Source: JBOGVA01 sp050692195
Lineage (GTDB): Bacteria > Actinomycetota > UBA4738
Reading direction: 5' to 3'
Assembly: GCA_050692195.1 (NCBI GenBank)
Contig: JBOGVA010000050.1
Coordinates: 1-15,620 of the forward strand
Length of the DNA stretch: 15,620 nucleotides
Under the pieces are notes generated by a model. That model worked only from the letters and a program-made list of their open reading frames with translations, was not told the DNA's origin and made no database searches. Below are positions 1 through 6,393 of the stretch, piece after piece. The stretch's first letter is position 1; each line of letters begins with the position of its first letter. Made by a program: the position numbers and the translations under genes.

Positions 1-24
1 TGAGCAGATCGCCTTCGGACTCGA

Positions 25-390
25 TCAGCCGGCGCTGACCTCCCGGGCCGCCTCGGTGAACCAGGCCATGTGCTTGTTGAGCTGCTCGCCGGTTATGGCA
101 CCCACGACGCCGAAGTTCTGAACCACCGCCTGTGCCCGTACCGCCATTCGCTGGAAGTCGTCCTCGGTCCGAAGCTTGGTCAGCTCCTCCAGGTCGCCTC
201 GGACCAGGAAGAACCCCTCGAGGCTGTCCCTCCCGTGCGGCTCCAGGAAGAAGGGCTCCACCGAGGCCACCCGCCCCTGGACCACGAGCTGCGTCAGGAA
301 CCGGAGGGATTCGCCGAAGAGCTCCACTGCCTTTCGCTCTCGCCCGGGGGCCGTCGCCCCCCAGCTGATGAACAACGCGGAGTCAGCCAT
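25..390 (-). CDS. Conserved hypothetical protein, 121 aa
   Basis: Small soluble protein with no signal peptide or membrane segment. The ATG at 388-390 is chosen because GGAGG lies 5 nt upstream on the minus strand and the protein then opens with MADSALFISWG. An in-frame upstream ATG would add 59 low-complexity residues overlapping the divergent neighbour. The chain alternates predicted strands and helices and includes VEPFFLEPHG (about 43-52) and GFFLVRGD (about 58-65), a pattern that suggests a dimeric alpha/beta-barrel (YCII/ABM-like) fold. Similar short proteins are, as I recall, widespread in actinobacteria without an assigned function. The fold is inferred; no catalytic residues can be named. 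It is divergent from the thioredoxin-fold gene with a 109-nt gap. Confidence 0.75.
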   Translation of the reverse strand: MADSALFISWGATAPGRERKAVELFGESLRFLTQLVVQGRVASVEPFFLEPHGRDSLEGFFLVRGDLEELTKLRTEDDFQRMAVRAQAVVQNFGVVGAITGEQLNKHMAWFTEAAREVSAG

Positions 391-486
391 CAGATCCTCC
401 CATGTATTCGCTCGAAGGCATTCTGGCAGGGGCAAGCATTCCATCCCGGCCCCGGTGGGACAAACGGCGAAACGCGGGCTTCGCGA

Positions 487-492
487 TACCCT
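487..492 (+). promoter_or_regulatory. Candidate -10 (TACCCT) of a leaderless promoter
   Basis: TACCCT fits TANNNT and ends 7 nt before the ATG at 500, so transcription would begin at or next to the start codon. No Shine-Dalgarno precedes that ATG. No clear -35 is visible. Confidence 0.35.
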
Positions 493-499
493 GTCTTGT

Positions 500-952
500 A
501 TGCAGGCACTGTCTCCCGGAGTCGCCGCGCCTCCCGTCCCCGGGGTCGAATTCGCCGACGGGCCCACGGCGCTGTTCTTCTACAAGGTCACCTGCCCCGT
601 GTGCCAGATGGCCGCCCCCAAGGCAGAAGCCTTCCAGCGCGCCTATCCCGGACGGATCGTGGGCGTGGGCCAGGACCCTGAGGAGAAGCTGGGCGAGTTC
701 GACGCCATGTACGGGATGACCTTCCCTCGGGTAGCCGACCTCCCCCCCTACGAGGTCTCCGAGGCCTACGGGATCCGGGTGGTCCCCACCGTGGTCCTGG
801 TCGGGCGGGACGGTGTGGTCCTGGATTCCGTGGAGTCCTGGGACCGCGACGGGTTGAACGGGCTTTCCAAGCGGCTGGCCGACCTCACCGGGGCCGCGTA
901 CGTGCCAATCTCCGACCCGGCAGACGGCCTTCCTCCCTTCCGCCCCGGCTGA
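500..952 (+). CDS. Thioredoxin-fold (TlpA/peroxiredoxin-like) protein
   Basis: A 150-residue thioredoxin-like protein. A CPVC redox pair (Cys32, Cys35) follows the strand ALFFYKVT, and the cis-proline loop is RVVPTVVLVG (Pro96). Thioredoxin-fold proteins with CxxC reduce disulfides or peroxides, or serve as thiol carriers. The CPVC pair instead of CGPC, and the lack of a signal peptide or membrane anchor, suggest a cytoplasmic reductase of unknown partner. ATG 500 is chosen because the recognisable domain begins soon after it and the upstream in-frame stretch is antisense to the gene at 25-390. No Shine-Dalgarno is visible and a TANNNT hexamer suggests a leaderless transcript. The MoaD-BNR fusion gene starts 49 nt downstream on the same strand. 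Family is fairly sure; role is not. Confidence 0.8.
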   Translation: MQALSPGVAAPPVPGVEFADGPTALFFYKVTCPVCQMAAPKAEAFQRAYPGRIVGVGQDPEEKLGEFDAMYGMTFPRVADLPPYEVSEAYGIRVVPTVVLVGRDGVVLDSVESWDRDGLNGLSKRLADLTGAAYVPISDPADGLPPFRPG

Positions 953-964
953 AGCTCGAGGAAC

Positions 965-983
965 GCGCGCTAGGCTGGCGCGC
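965..983 (+). terminator. GC-only hairpin between thioredoxin-like and MoaD-BNR genes
   Basis: GCGCGC at 965-970 pairs with GCGCGC at 978-983 around a 7-nt loop (TAGGCTG). It lies 13 nt after the thioredoxin-like stop. There is no T-run, so it may be a weak terminator or be incidental; the loop also holds a TANNNT hexamer. Confidence 0.25.
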
Positions 984-989
984 TCGTCG

Positions 990-995
990 TACACT
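990..995 (+). promoter_or_regulatory. Candidate -10 (TACACT) of a leaderless promoter
   Basis: TACACT ends 6 nt before the ATG at 1002, which has no Shine-Dalgarno. This is the spacing expected if transcription starts at the initiation codon. No convincing -35 is seen. Confidence 0.45.
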
Positions 996-1001
996 TCGCC
1001 G

Positions 1002-2396
1002 ATGGCAGTGGTCTCCCTGCGCTCGCCCTTGCGCGAGCTGGCCGACGGACAGGGCCGGCTCGACATAGAGGGTGCCACCCTCGGCGAGGTCATCGATCAG
1101 CTCGTGCACGATTACCCCCGCCTGAGCGGCTGGGTTCTGGACGAACGGCGCTCGGTGCGTGCCCACGTCAACCTGTTCGTGAACGGCGAGCGGTCCGGCC
1201 TGGATCAGGCTCTGTCGCCCGGCGACCGTATCGACGTTCTTCCGGCGATCTCCGGAGGCGCGGTCCAGGTGGCCGCCAGGCCACAGGTCCAGCCGAGGCT
1301 CCAGGAGGTGGCCCCGGAACCGGCGGAGCAGGCGGAGCTGCTCGTGGGAACGCGAAAGGGGCTCTTCATGCTGCGTGGCCCCCGCGGCGGTCGGATGGAA
1401 CAGATCGCGAGGAAGTTCAGCGGCACGACCGTCGAGTTCGCTATCCGCGACCCCCGGAGCGGAATGTACCTCGCGGCGGTCACCCACGGGCAGTTCGGCC
1501 CCCGCCTGTACTTCACGAAAGACCCGATCGGCGACTGGGAGCAGGCCGAGGGCCCCTCGTTTCCCGAAGGGACCGACACGGCACTGGAGCGCATCTGGGT
1601 CATCCAGCCGGGCGTGGAGTCCGACGTGCTGTGGGCGGGGGTCGCTCCAGCGGCCCTGTTTCGAAGCGAGGACGGCGGGCAGTCATGGACGCTCAACCGT
1701 GCCCTGTGGGACGAGCCCAGCAGGCCGAGCTGGCAGCCGGGGGCGGGCGGCATGTGTTTGCACTCCATCTGCACCTGGCCCGGCGATGCGACGCGGCTGG
1801 CCATCGCCATCTCCGCCGCGGGGGTGTGGCTCTCGGAGGACGGAGGAGACTCGTGGCGGCGGGGGAACCAGGGCTTGGTGCCGCGGTACCTTCCCGAGGA
1901 GGCTCGGGAGGAGGCCACCGATCTCTGCGTCCACAACATGCACAGGGCTCCCATGGAGCCCGCCACCTTGTACATGCAGTTCCACGGAGGGGTGTACCGC
2001 TCGGACGATGCGGGCGAGTCGTGGACGGACATCGGGTCGGAGGGCGCGCTCCCATCCGATTTCGGCTTCCCTCTGGTGGCCGACCCGAGGGATCCGGACC
2101 GGGCCCTCGTCATCCCTCTCAGAGGAGACTTCGACCGGGTAACACCGGACGGTCGGGTCAGGGTCTTCGAGACCCGCGATCGTGGGGGAACGTGGTTCCC
2201 CCTCGAAGACGGTCTCCCCCAGCAGGACGCCTACCTGACGATCCTCCGGCAGGCGTTCGGCCACGACGGCGAGCGGCCCCTCGGCCTGTACTTCGGTGCG
2301 GAGTCCGGCGAGGTCTTCGGCTCGGCGGACGGCGGCGCCTCATGGGCGACCGTGATCGACCACCTGCCTCCCGTGGTGTCCGTCCGCTGCTCCTAG
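1002..2396 (+). CDS. MoaD/ThiS-like ubiquitin-fold domain fused to BNR/Asp-box propeller protein
   Basis: 464 residues in two parts. Residues 1-86 look like a MoaD/ThiS beta-grasp protein: HVNLFVNGE (55-63), LSPGDRIDVLPAISGG (71-86), ending in the diglycine that is the activated C-terminus in stand-alone family members. A Q/P/E-rich linker (about 88-111) leads to LLVGTRKGLFMLRG (113-126), which resembles the N-terminus of free-standing bacterial BNR/sialidase-like propeller proteins. Five Asp-box-like repeats follow: RSEDGGQSW (221-229), LSEDGGDSW (277-285), RSDDAGESW (333-341), TRDRGGTW (391-398) and SADGGASW (441-448). There is no signal peptide, so it is probably cytoplasmic. The propeller family has no firm enzyme activity and true sialidase residues cannot be assigned. 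The internal GG raises the possibility of cleavage releasing a MoaD-like peptide, which is only an inference. Confidence 0.85.
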   Translation: MAVVSLRSPLRELADGQGRLDIEGATLGEVIDQLVHDYPRLSGWVLDERRSVRAHVNLFVNGERSGLDQALSPGDRIDVLPAISGGAVQVAARPQVQPRLQEVAPEPAEQAELLVGTRKGLFMLRGPRGGRMEQIARKFSGTTVEFAIRDPRSGMYLAAVTHGQFGPRLYFTKDPIGDWEQAEGPSFPEGTDTALERIWVIQPGVESDVLWAGVAPAALFRSEDGGQSWTLNRALWDEPSRPSWQPGAGGMCLHSICTWPGDATRLAIAISAAGVWLSEDGGDSWRRGNQGLVPRYLPEEAREEATDLCVHNMHRAPMEPATLYMQFHGGVYRSDDAGESWTDIGSEGALPSDFGFPLVADPRDPDRALVIPLRGDFDRVTPDGRVRVFETRDRGGTWFPLEDGLPQQDAYLTILRQAFGHDGERPLGLYFGAESGEVFGSADGGASWATVIDHLPPVVSVRCS

Positions 2397-2407
2397 CAGC
2401 CTCCTGA

Positions 2408-2437
2408 TCTGACGAGGCGCTCTGGGGTTACGTCAGA
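2408..2437. terminator. Weak inverted repeat between convergent genes
   Basis: TCTGACG (2408-2414) pairs perfectly with CGTCAGA (2431-2437) around a 16-nt loop. It lies between the MoaD-BNR stop and the end of the convergent rhomboid gene, whose stop codon is in the loop. A bidirectional terminator is possible; there is no T-tract. Confidence 0.3.
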
Positions 2438-3354
2438 GAGCCCACGCGCCATGCGGTCATGGCGATGGCGACCACCGCCAGAGCAGAGAACCCAGCCACC
2501 TGAACGAAGGGGCGGATGCTGCGTGGGCCAAACCCTTCGGCCAGCCAGCCGGCGACCGCCCCGCTGGCCAGTCCCCCCAGGTGCGCGTAGTTGTCGATCC
2601 CGCTGATGGAGAAGCCCAGGAACACGTTGATGGCGATGAGCAGCAGCGCCATCCGGAGGTTGGCCGAGGCGAGGGCCGTTCCCCGCCGACGGTAGTTGAA
2701 CGCCACCCATGCTCCGAGAAGACCGAAGATGGCCCCCGAAGCCCCGACGGCCGCGCGGAAGGGGTCGCCGAATGTGAACGAGGTGACGCTGGCGAACAGG
2801 CCGCATGCGAAGTAGATCGCCAGAAACCTGAAGCTGCCGAGTGCGTCCTCGATGGCGTTTCCGAACAGGTACAGCGCGTACATGTTGAAAGCGATATGGA
2901 TGAGGCTGGCGTGCAGGAACATGGCGGTGAGGAGCCGCCAGTACTGGCCCTCGGCCACCAGGACCGGAACGAGCGCCCCGAGGTCGACGATCCGATTGCT
3001 GCTCCCTCCGGTCAGCCCGCCCACCGCCCCCACGGCGACCTCCACCACGAACATGGCCACGTTCACGGCGAGCAGGATCCTCGTGACAGAGGCGCGGCGG
3101 CCGATCCGGAGGCTGGCCCGCCGGGGGGCCGAACCACGTGCCTCCTTCACGCACACCGGACACTGGTAGCCCACGGGCGCCGGGGTCATGCATTCCGGGC
3201 AGATGGGCCGCTCGCACCGGGTGCAGTGGACGCCCGTCACTTCCCGGGGATGGCGAAAGCACGTCTCGAGGGTGAGGCCGGAGGTACGCTCGGTGACTGG
3301 GTCATCCCCTTCGGCGTCGGAGGAGCCCGGTCGCTCAGCTTGGGATTCGTCCAT
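2428..3354 (-). CDS. Rhomboid family intramembrane serine protease with N-terminal zinc-binding region
   Basis: 308 residues. Rhomboids cleave transmembrane substrates inside the membrane using a Ser-His dyad. Visible motifs are HxxxN (His153, Asn157; HIAFN), GASG with nucleophile Ser206, and the catalytic His258 in NYAHLGG. Several hydrophobic helices run from about residue 92 to 304. The N-terminal cytosolic part (about 32-68) is a cysteine/histidine cluster (Cys32, His35, Cys44, Cys47, Cys52, Cys55, Cys65, Cys68) resembling a B-box-type zinc finger, an arrangement found in other actinobacterial rhomboids. The start at 3354 has no Shine-Dalgarno but has TACCAT 7 nt upstream, suggesting a leaderless message. 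The substrate cannot be inferred from the neighbours: a convergent MoaD-BNR fusion and a divergent FIST protein. Confidence 0.93.
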   Translation of the reverse strand: MDESQAERPGSSDAEGDDPVTERTSGLTLETCFRHPREVTGVHCTRCERPICPECMTPAPVGYQCPVCVKEARGSAPRRASLRIGRRASVTRILLAVNVAMFVVEVAVGAVGGLTGGSSNRIVDLGALVPVLVAEGQYWRLLTAMFLHASLIHIAFNMYALYLFGNAIEDALGSFRFLAIYFACGLFASVTSFTFGDPFRAAVGASGAIFGLLGAWVAFNYRRRGTALASANLRMALLLIAINVFLGFSISGIDNYAHLGGLASGAVAGWLAEGFGPRSIRPFVQVAGFSALAVVAIAMTAWRVGSLT

Positions 3355-3361
3355 GGATGCG

Positions 3362-3367
3362 ATGGTA
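3362..3367 (-). promoter_or_regulatory. Candidate -10 (TACCAT) for the rhomboid gene
   Basis: Read on the minus strand, TACCAT ends 7 nt before the ATG at 3354-3352. There is no Shine-Dalgarno, consistent with a leaderless message. It lies in the 37-nt gap shared with the divergent FIST promoter. Confidence 0.5.
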
Positions 3368-3377
3368 CAGGGCAGGT

Positions 3378-3383
3378 TAGGCT
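3378..3383 (+). promoter_or_regulatory. Candidate -10 (TAGGCT) for the FIST gene
   Basis: TAGGCT ends 8 nt before the GTG at 3392. It supports GTG 3392 as a leaderless start. The two opposed -10 hexamers are separated by only 10 nt, so polymerase binding at one promoter should hinder the other. Confidence 0.5.
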
Positions 3384-3391
3384 CGGAGGCT

Positions 3392-4573
3392 GTGAAGGCC
3401 GGGACAGGGCTCTCGACGTTGCAGGATGCGCGCTCGGCGGCGCTGGACGCTGCCCAAGCTGCTCGAGAGGCCCTGAAGGCTCAGGCGGCCGACCTCGCGG
3501 TCGTGTTCACGTCTCCCCATCACGCTCCGTTCGCACAGGACATCCTCGACGCGGTGCACGAGGCTGCCCACCCGGCCGGACTGATCGGATGCGCGGCGGA
3601 GGCGGTCGTCTCCGGCTCGCGTGAGATGGAAGGGGAACCGGCCCTCTCGGTGTGGCTCGGCTCCTTCCCCGGCGGAGCGGAGACGTTCCACATGCAGTTC
3701 GCCCGCACGGAGTCGGGCGGCGTGTTCCACGGCTGGCGTTTCGAACTCGAAGCTCCCGGCCGGGCTCCGGTCCACCTGATGATCTGCGACCCGTTCACGT
3801 TCCCCGCCGATCTGCTGCTGGGTCATCTGAACGAAGCCGCGCCGGGCGTGCTGGTGGTAGGTGGGAATGCCAGCGGTGCGACCGAGCCGGGCCAGACCAT
3901 CCTGTTCCACGACCGTTCGGTCCTCCGGGATGGGGCGGTGGGGGCCCGGCTGCCGGGGTCGGTGGCGGTCAGGACCCTGGTGTCCCAGGGGTGCCGTCCG
4001 ATCGGCCAGTCCTTCGTCGTGACTCGAGCCGACGACAACGTGCTGCTCGAGCTGGGAGGACGGCCGCCGCTGGAGCGGCTGCAGGAGACGGTCGCGGCCC
4101 TGGCCCCGCCGGACCGGGAGCTCGTCTCACATGGGATCCACGTCGGCCGGGTGATCGACGAGTACAAGTCCGAACACGGGCTGGGTGACTTCCTGATCCG
4201 GGGCGTCGTTGGGGCCGACCCCCAGACCGGGGCCATCGCGGTGGGTGAGCATCTGGAGGTGGGCCAAACAGTTCGGTTCCACGTTCGGGACGCCGCCACG
4301 GCCGACGAGGAGCTGCGCTCCCTCCTGGAGCGAGAGGTTCACTCGCTGCCGCTCCCGCCGGCCGGAGCGCTGCTGTTCACATGCAACGGTCGAGGGACGC
4401 GCATGTTCCCGACCCCCGACCACGACGCGAAGATGGTTTCGTCCTTCATGGGCGACGCCCCCGTGGCGGGACTCTTCTGCGCCGGAGAGCTCGGCCCGGT
4501 GGGCGGCAGGAACTTCCTCCACGGGTTCACCGCCAGTCTCGCCATCTTCCTGGACGCACCCCTAAGCGCCTGA
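3392..4573 (+). CDS. FIST N- and C-domain sensor protein
   Basis: 393 residues. FIST domains are predicted ligand-sensing modules, sometimes fused to signalling domains; here the protein is stand-alone and lacks membrane segments. The N-terminal FIST part opens with KAGTGLST and includes GLIGCAAEAVVSG (about 63-75). The C-terminal FIST_C part includes LLFTCNGRGTRMF (327-339), APVAGLFCAGELGPVGG (356-372) and FLHGFTASLAIF (375-386), all typical of the family. GTG 3392 is chosen because it places KAGTGLST at the very start and has TAGGCT 8 nt upstream. ATGs at 3353 and 3362 are in frame but overlap the divergent rhomboid start or its promoter. The ligand is unknown. A hairpin terminator-like element follows at 4626. 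Confidence 0.88.
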   Translation: MKAGTGLSTLQDARSAALDAAQAAREALKAQAADLAVVFTSPHHAPFAQDILDAVHEAAHPAGLIGCAAEAVVSGSREMEGEPALSVWLGSFPGGAETFHMQFARTESGGVFHGWRFELEAPGRAPVHLMICDPFTFPADLLLGHLNEAAPGVLVVGGNASGATEPGQTILFHDRSVLRDGAVGARLPGSVAVRTLVSQGCRPIGQSFVVTRADDNVLLELGGRPPLERLQETVAALAPPDRELVSHGIHVGRVIDEYKSEHGLGDFLIRGVVGADPQTGAIAVGEHLEVGQTVRFHVRDAATADEELRSLLEREVHSLPLPPAGALLFTCNGRGTRMFPTPDHDAKMVSSFMGDAPVAGLFCAGELGPVGGRNFLHGFTASLAIFLDAPLSA

Positions 4574-4625
4574 CCGGTCGTGGCACCGAGCTGACCCTTC
4601 GAGGCCGCGGCTGTTGACGCCGGTA

Positions 4626-4657
4626 CCCCGGGCGCTCGCTTCGCTCGGCGCCCGGGG
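4626..4657. terminator. Perfect 10-bp GC hairpin between convergent genes
   Basis: CCCCGGGCGC (4626-4635) is the exact reverse complement of GCGCCCGGGG (4648-4657), with a 12-nt loop (TCGCTTCGCTCG). It sits between the ends of the convergent FIST and PPOX genes, ending 11 nt from the PPOX stop. It lacks a T-run, but its position suits a bidirectional terminator. Confidence 0.6.
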
Positions 4658-4667
4658 GCCTCCCCGG

Positions 4668-5099
4668 CTACGCGCCGCGGCCGGAACCTTCCTTTGCTTC
4701 CCACCCGGTTACTCGAGCGATGTCGATCGCCACCACTGGGCCGTCGGGGGGCTGCTCCGTGTACTGCGGGTATTTGTCCGCGAGGAGCTTGAGCGCCCGT
4801 CGCCGCTCCTGGTCGTCCTCCACCACTCGGGCCGGGCCGCCGGCACGCACCCACCAAAGCGTGCTCCAGTCTTCGTCGTAGCCGTCCACCACGAGCTCGA
4901 CGTTCGGGTTGGCCCGGATGTTCTCGAGCCTCTTCAGTTGCTTCGACCGCTTGGGCTTTCGATCGACGGCCCAGTACACTGTCTCTCCGTCCAGGGCGAA
5001 GACGAAGGGAACGACGTGGGGAATACCTCCCGCGTCGACGCTGGCCAGCCGGCCCACCCGGGCCTTCGCCAGGCGATCGAGTGCCTCCCGTTCATCCAC
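4668..5099 (-). CDS. PPOX-class (Rv0121-type, probably F420-dependent) oxidoreductase
   Basis: 143 residues with a split beta-barrel flavin/deazaflavin-binding fold. Recognisable segments are RVGRLASVDAGGIPHVVPFV (14-33), ALDGETVYWAVDRKPKR (35-51), LENIRANPNVELVVDGYDED (58-77) and STLWWVRAGG (79-88). They match the Rv0121-type F420/PPOX group as I know it. These proteins bind F420 or flavin and reduce mostly unknown substrates. The only plausible start is GTG 5099, which overlaps the end of the alkyltransferase gene by 8 nt (GTGGATGA), so translation is probably coupled. An upstream GGAGG is 13 nt away, longer than ideal. The overlapping arrangement suggests a sigma factor-alkyltransferase-PPOX transcription unit. 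Cofactor choice is inferred from family resemblance. Confidence 0.85.
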   Translation of the reverse strand: MDEREALDRLAKARVGRLASVDAGGIPHVVPFVFALDGETVYWAVDRKPKRSKQLKRLENIRANPNVELVVDGYDEDWSTLWWVRAGGPARVVEDDQERRRALKLLADKYPQYTEQPPDGPVVAIDIARVTGWEAKEGSGRGA

Positions 5100-5793
5100 G
5101 AGAGTGTGGAGACCTCCGCCGCTTTCCCTCGGGGGCGTCGTCGTCGAGCGCTCCCTCCAGCCGGAGCAAGAGGATCTTGCGCTCCAGGCCACCCGTGTAG
5201 CCTCCCAGGCCTCCCCCCGAGTGAACCACCCGGTGGCAGGGCACCACGATCGGCACGGGGTTCGAGCTGAGCGCGTTGCCTGCGGCCCGCATGCCTCGGG
5301 GACTCCCGGCGCGGGAGGCCACGTCGCGGTAGGTGGCCACCGTGCCAAACGGGATGCGGGCGGTCTGATCGAGCACGCGGCGGTTGAACCCCTTCACCGG
5401 CGTGAGGTCGACCGGGACGGAGAACCGCCGCCGGCTCCCGGCGAAGTACTCGTCCAGCTCCCGACGGATCGGTTCGGTGGCCCGGGGCGACTCGAGGATC
5501 CGGGGCGACACCTCCTCGGCGAGCCGCTCCAGCTCGTCTTCCACATCGCGGTCGGGATACTCCACGCGCACTAGCCCACGGCGCGTAACGGCCACCAGCA
5601 GCGGCCCGAAGGGGGAGTCCGCAATGCCGTAGGCCACGTCCAGCAGTCCGGCTTCCGCCGCCGCGTCCGCCAGCCTGCCCGCCGCCTGGCGGGAACGGGC
5701 CTCGACGCTCCCTTCCGCCTGCGATCGGGTCATCCGCCCGATGCCGGTCCGCGGGGCTCGGGCCGCAACTTCAGATGTCTCGACCTCGTCCAT
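5092..5793 (-). CDS. ogt: Methylated-DNA-[protein]-cysteine S-methyltransferase (O6-alkylguanine repair)
   Basis: 233 residues. The enzyme transfers an alkyl group from O6-alkylguanine in DNA to its own cysteine, a one-use repair. The active site is IVVPCHRVV (182-190) with acceptor Cys186, followed by the conserved GGLGGYTGGLERKILLLRLE (194-213). The helix-turn-helix region FNRRVLDQTARIPFGTVATY (136-155) and NALSSNPVP (173-181) also fit. Residues 1-50 are an Ala/Arg-rich extension before the DVAYGIADSPFGPLLVAVT (52-70) N-domain; similar extensions occur in actinobacterial relatives. ATG 5793 has a purine-rich GGGGAG about 8 nt upstream. It overlaps the sigma-factor gene by 23 nt and the downstream PPOX gene by 8 nt. 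The symbol ogt/ada-type is by family, not by proven orthology. Confidence 0.93.
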   Translation of the reverse strand: MDEVETSEVAARAPRTGIGRMTRSQAEGSVEARSRQAAGRLADAAAEAGLLDVAYGIADSPFGPLLVAVTRRGLVRVEYPDRDVEDELERLAEEVSPRILESPRATEPIRRELDEYFAGSRRRFSVPVDLTPVKGFNRRVLDQTARIPFGTVATYRDVASRAGSPRGMRAAGNALSSNPVPIVVPCHRVVHSGGGLGGYTGGLERKILLLRLEGALDDDAPEGKRRRSPHSRG

Positions 5794-6343
5794 GGTTCGC
5801 TCTCCCCTCCCTCAGCTTCTTCAGGGCCTGGTAGACGTTGGCCCGGGCTGCATCCACGGAGCACCCCATGGCGGCCGCGAGCTCGGCATAGGGCCGGTCC
5901 AGGAGCAGGCGGTGGACCAGGGCCACCCGCTGGCGAGGCGGCAGCGCCAGGACGTCGCTCCACAGGGCCTCGTCGAGCATCGGATCCGGGTCGTAATAGG
6001 CCACCTCGGCCACCTCGGCCACCTCGGCCACGTCGGGTACCGGTATCGCCCTCCTGCTCGTCGATCGCGACGCGTCGATGGCCTTCCGAGTGGCGATGGC
6101 GAGGATCCAGCCGCGCAGGTTATCGCCGTTGCGGAGCTTCGGGTAAGCCCGGAGGGCGGCCAGGAACGTCTCCTGGAAGCAGTCGTCCGCCTCGCTCGAC
6201 CCGACCGAGGCGACCAGGAATCGGTATACCAGCGCACGATGTTCCTCCAGGAAGGATTGAAAGGGAGGAATCCGAATGCCGTTCTTGGAGGCCGCCCGGG
6301 GGCCCACTGGGTGGCCGACCTTCGCTTCGATCACTCCTCCCAT
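5771..6343 (-). CDS. ECF-like RNA polymerase sigma factor
   Basis: 190 residues. Region sigma2 (about 28-93) includes DDCFQETFLAALRAY (53-67) and NLRGWILAIATRKAID (75-90). Region sigma4 (about 125-180) includes LPPRQRVALVHRLLLDRPY (134-152), AELAAAMGCSVDAARANVYQ (153-172) and ALKKLREG. The linker holds four EVA/DVA tripeptides (104-115) encoded by a 9-nt tandem repeat. No anti-sigma gene adjoins it; it overlaps the alkyltransferase gene by 23 nt, an association known in actinobacteria and suggestive of co-expression. The start is uncertain: ATG 6343 has no good upstream Shine-Dalgarno, and GTG at codon 13 is an alternative. The conserved domain begins near residue 28. The 50-nt gap to the SCO1664-type gene carries no clear promoter. 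Confidence 0.88.
   Translation of the reverse strand: MGGVIEAKVGHPVGPRAASKNGIRIPPFQSFLEEHRALVYRFLVASVGSSEADDCFQETFLAALRAYPKLRNGDNLRGWILAIATRKAIDASRSTSRRAIPVPDVAEVAEVAEVAYYDPDPMLDEALWSDVLALPPRQRVALVHRLLLDRPYAELAAAMGCSVDAARANVYQALKKLREGRANHGRGRDI
5999..6034 (-). repeat. Four copies of a 9-nt in-frame tandem repeat
   Basis: On the + strand GGCCACCTC occurs three times in a row, then once as GGCCACGTC. It encodes EVA/DVA repeats in the linker between sigma2 and sigma4. Unit length is a multiple of three, so gain or loss by slippage would keep the frame. Confidence 0.9.
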
Positions 6344-6393
6344 CGTCTAGAGAACGTTCGAAGGGGTCCCATCCGTGAAATCCAGGCGGGAGT

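Noticed and set aside
1..24. Part of a neighbouring minus-strand gene at the left edge
   Set aside because: Only 24 nt follow the stop of the first gene; no start codon or reliable reading frame can be identified.
383..1093. A 236-residue minus-strand frame across the thioredoxin-like gene
   Set aside because: Antisense shadow of a gene with CxxC and cis-Pro motifs; composition biased and no start signal.
3353..3391. ATG 3353 or ATG 3362 as the FIST start
   Set aside because: They overlap the divergent rhomboid start codon or its -10 and add 10-13 residues before the normal FIST beginning; GTG 3392 has a -10 hexamer at leaderless spacing.
2581..3624. A 347-residue open frame on the + strand opposite the rhomboid gene
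   Set aside because: It is antisense to a gene with clear rhomboid motifs, is rich in Gly, Arg, Glu and His without domain features, and has no ribosome-binding site. High GC makes long antisense frames common.
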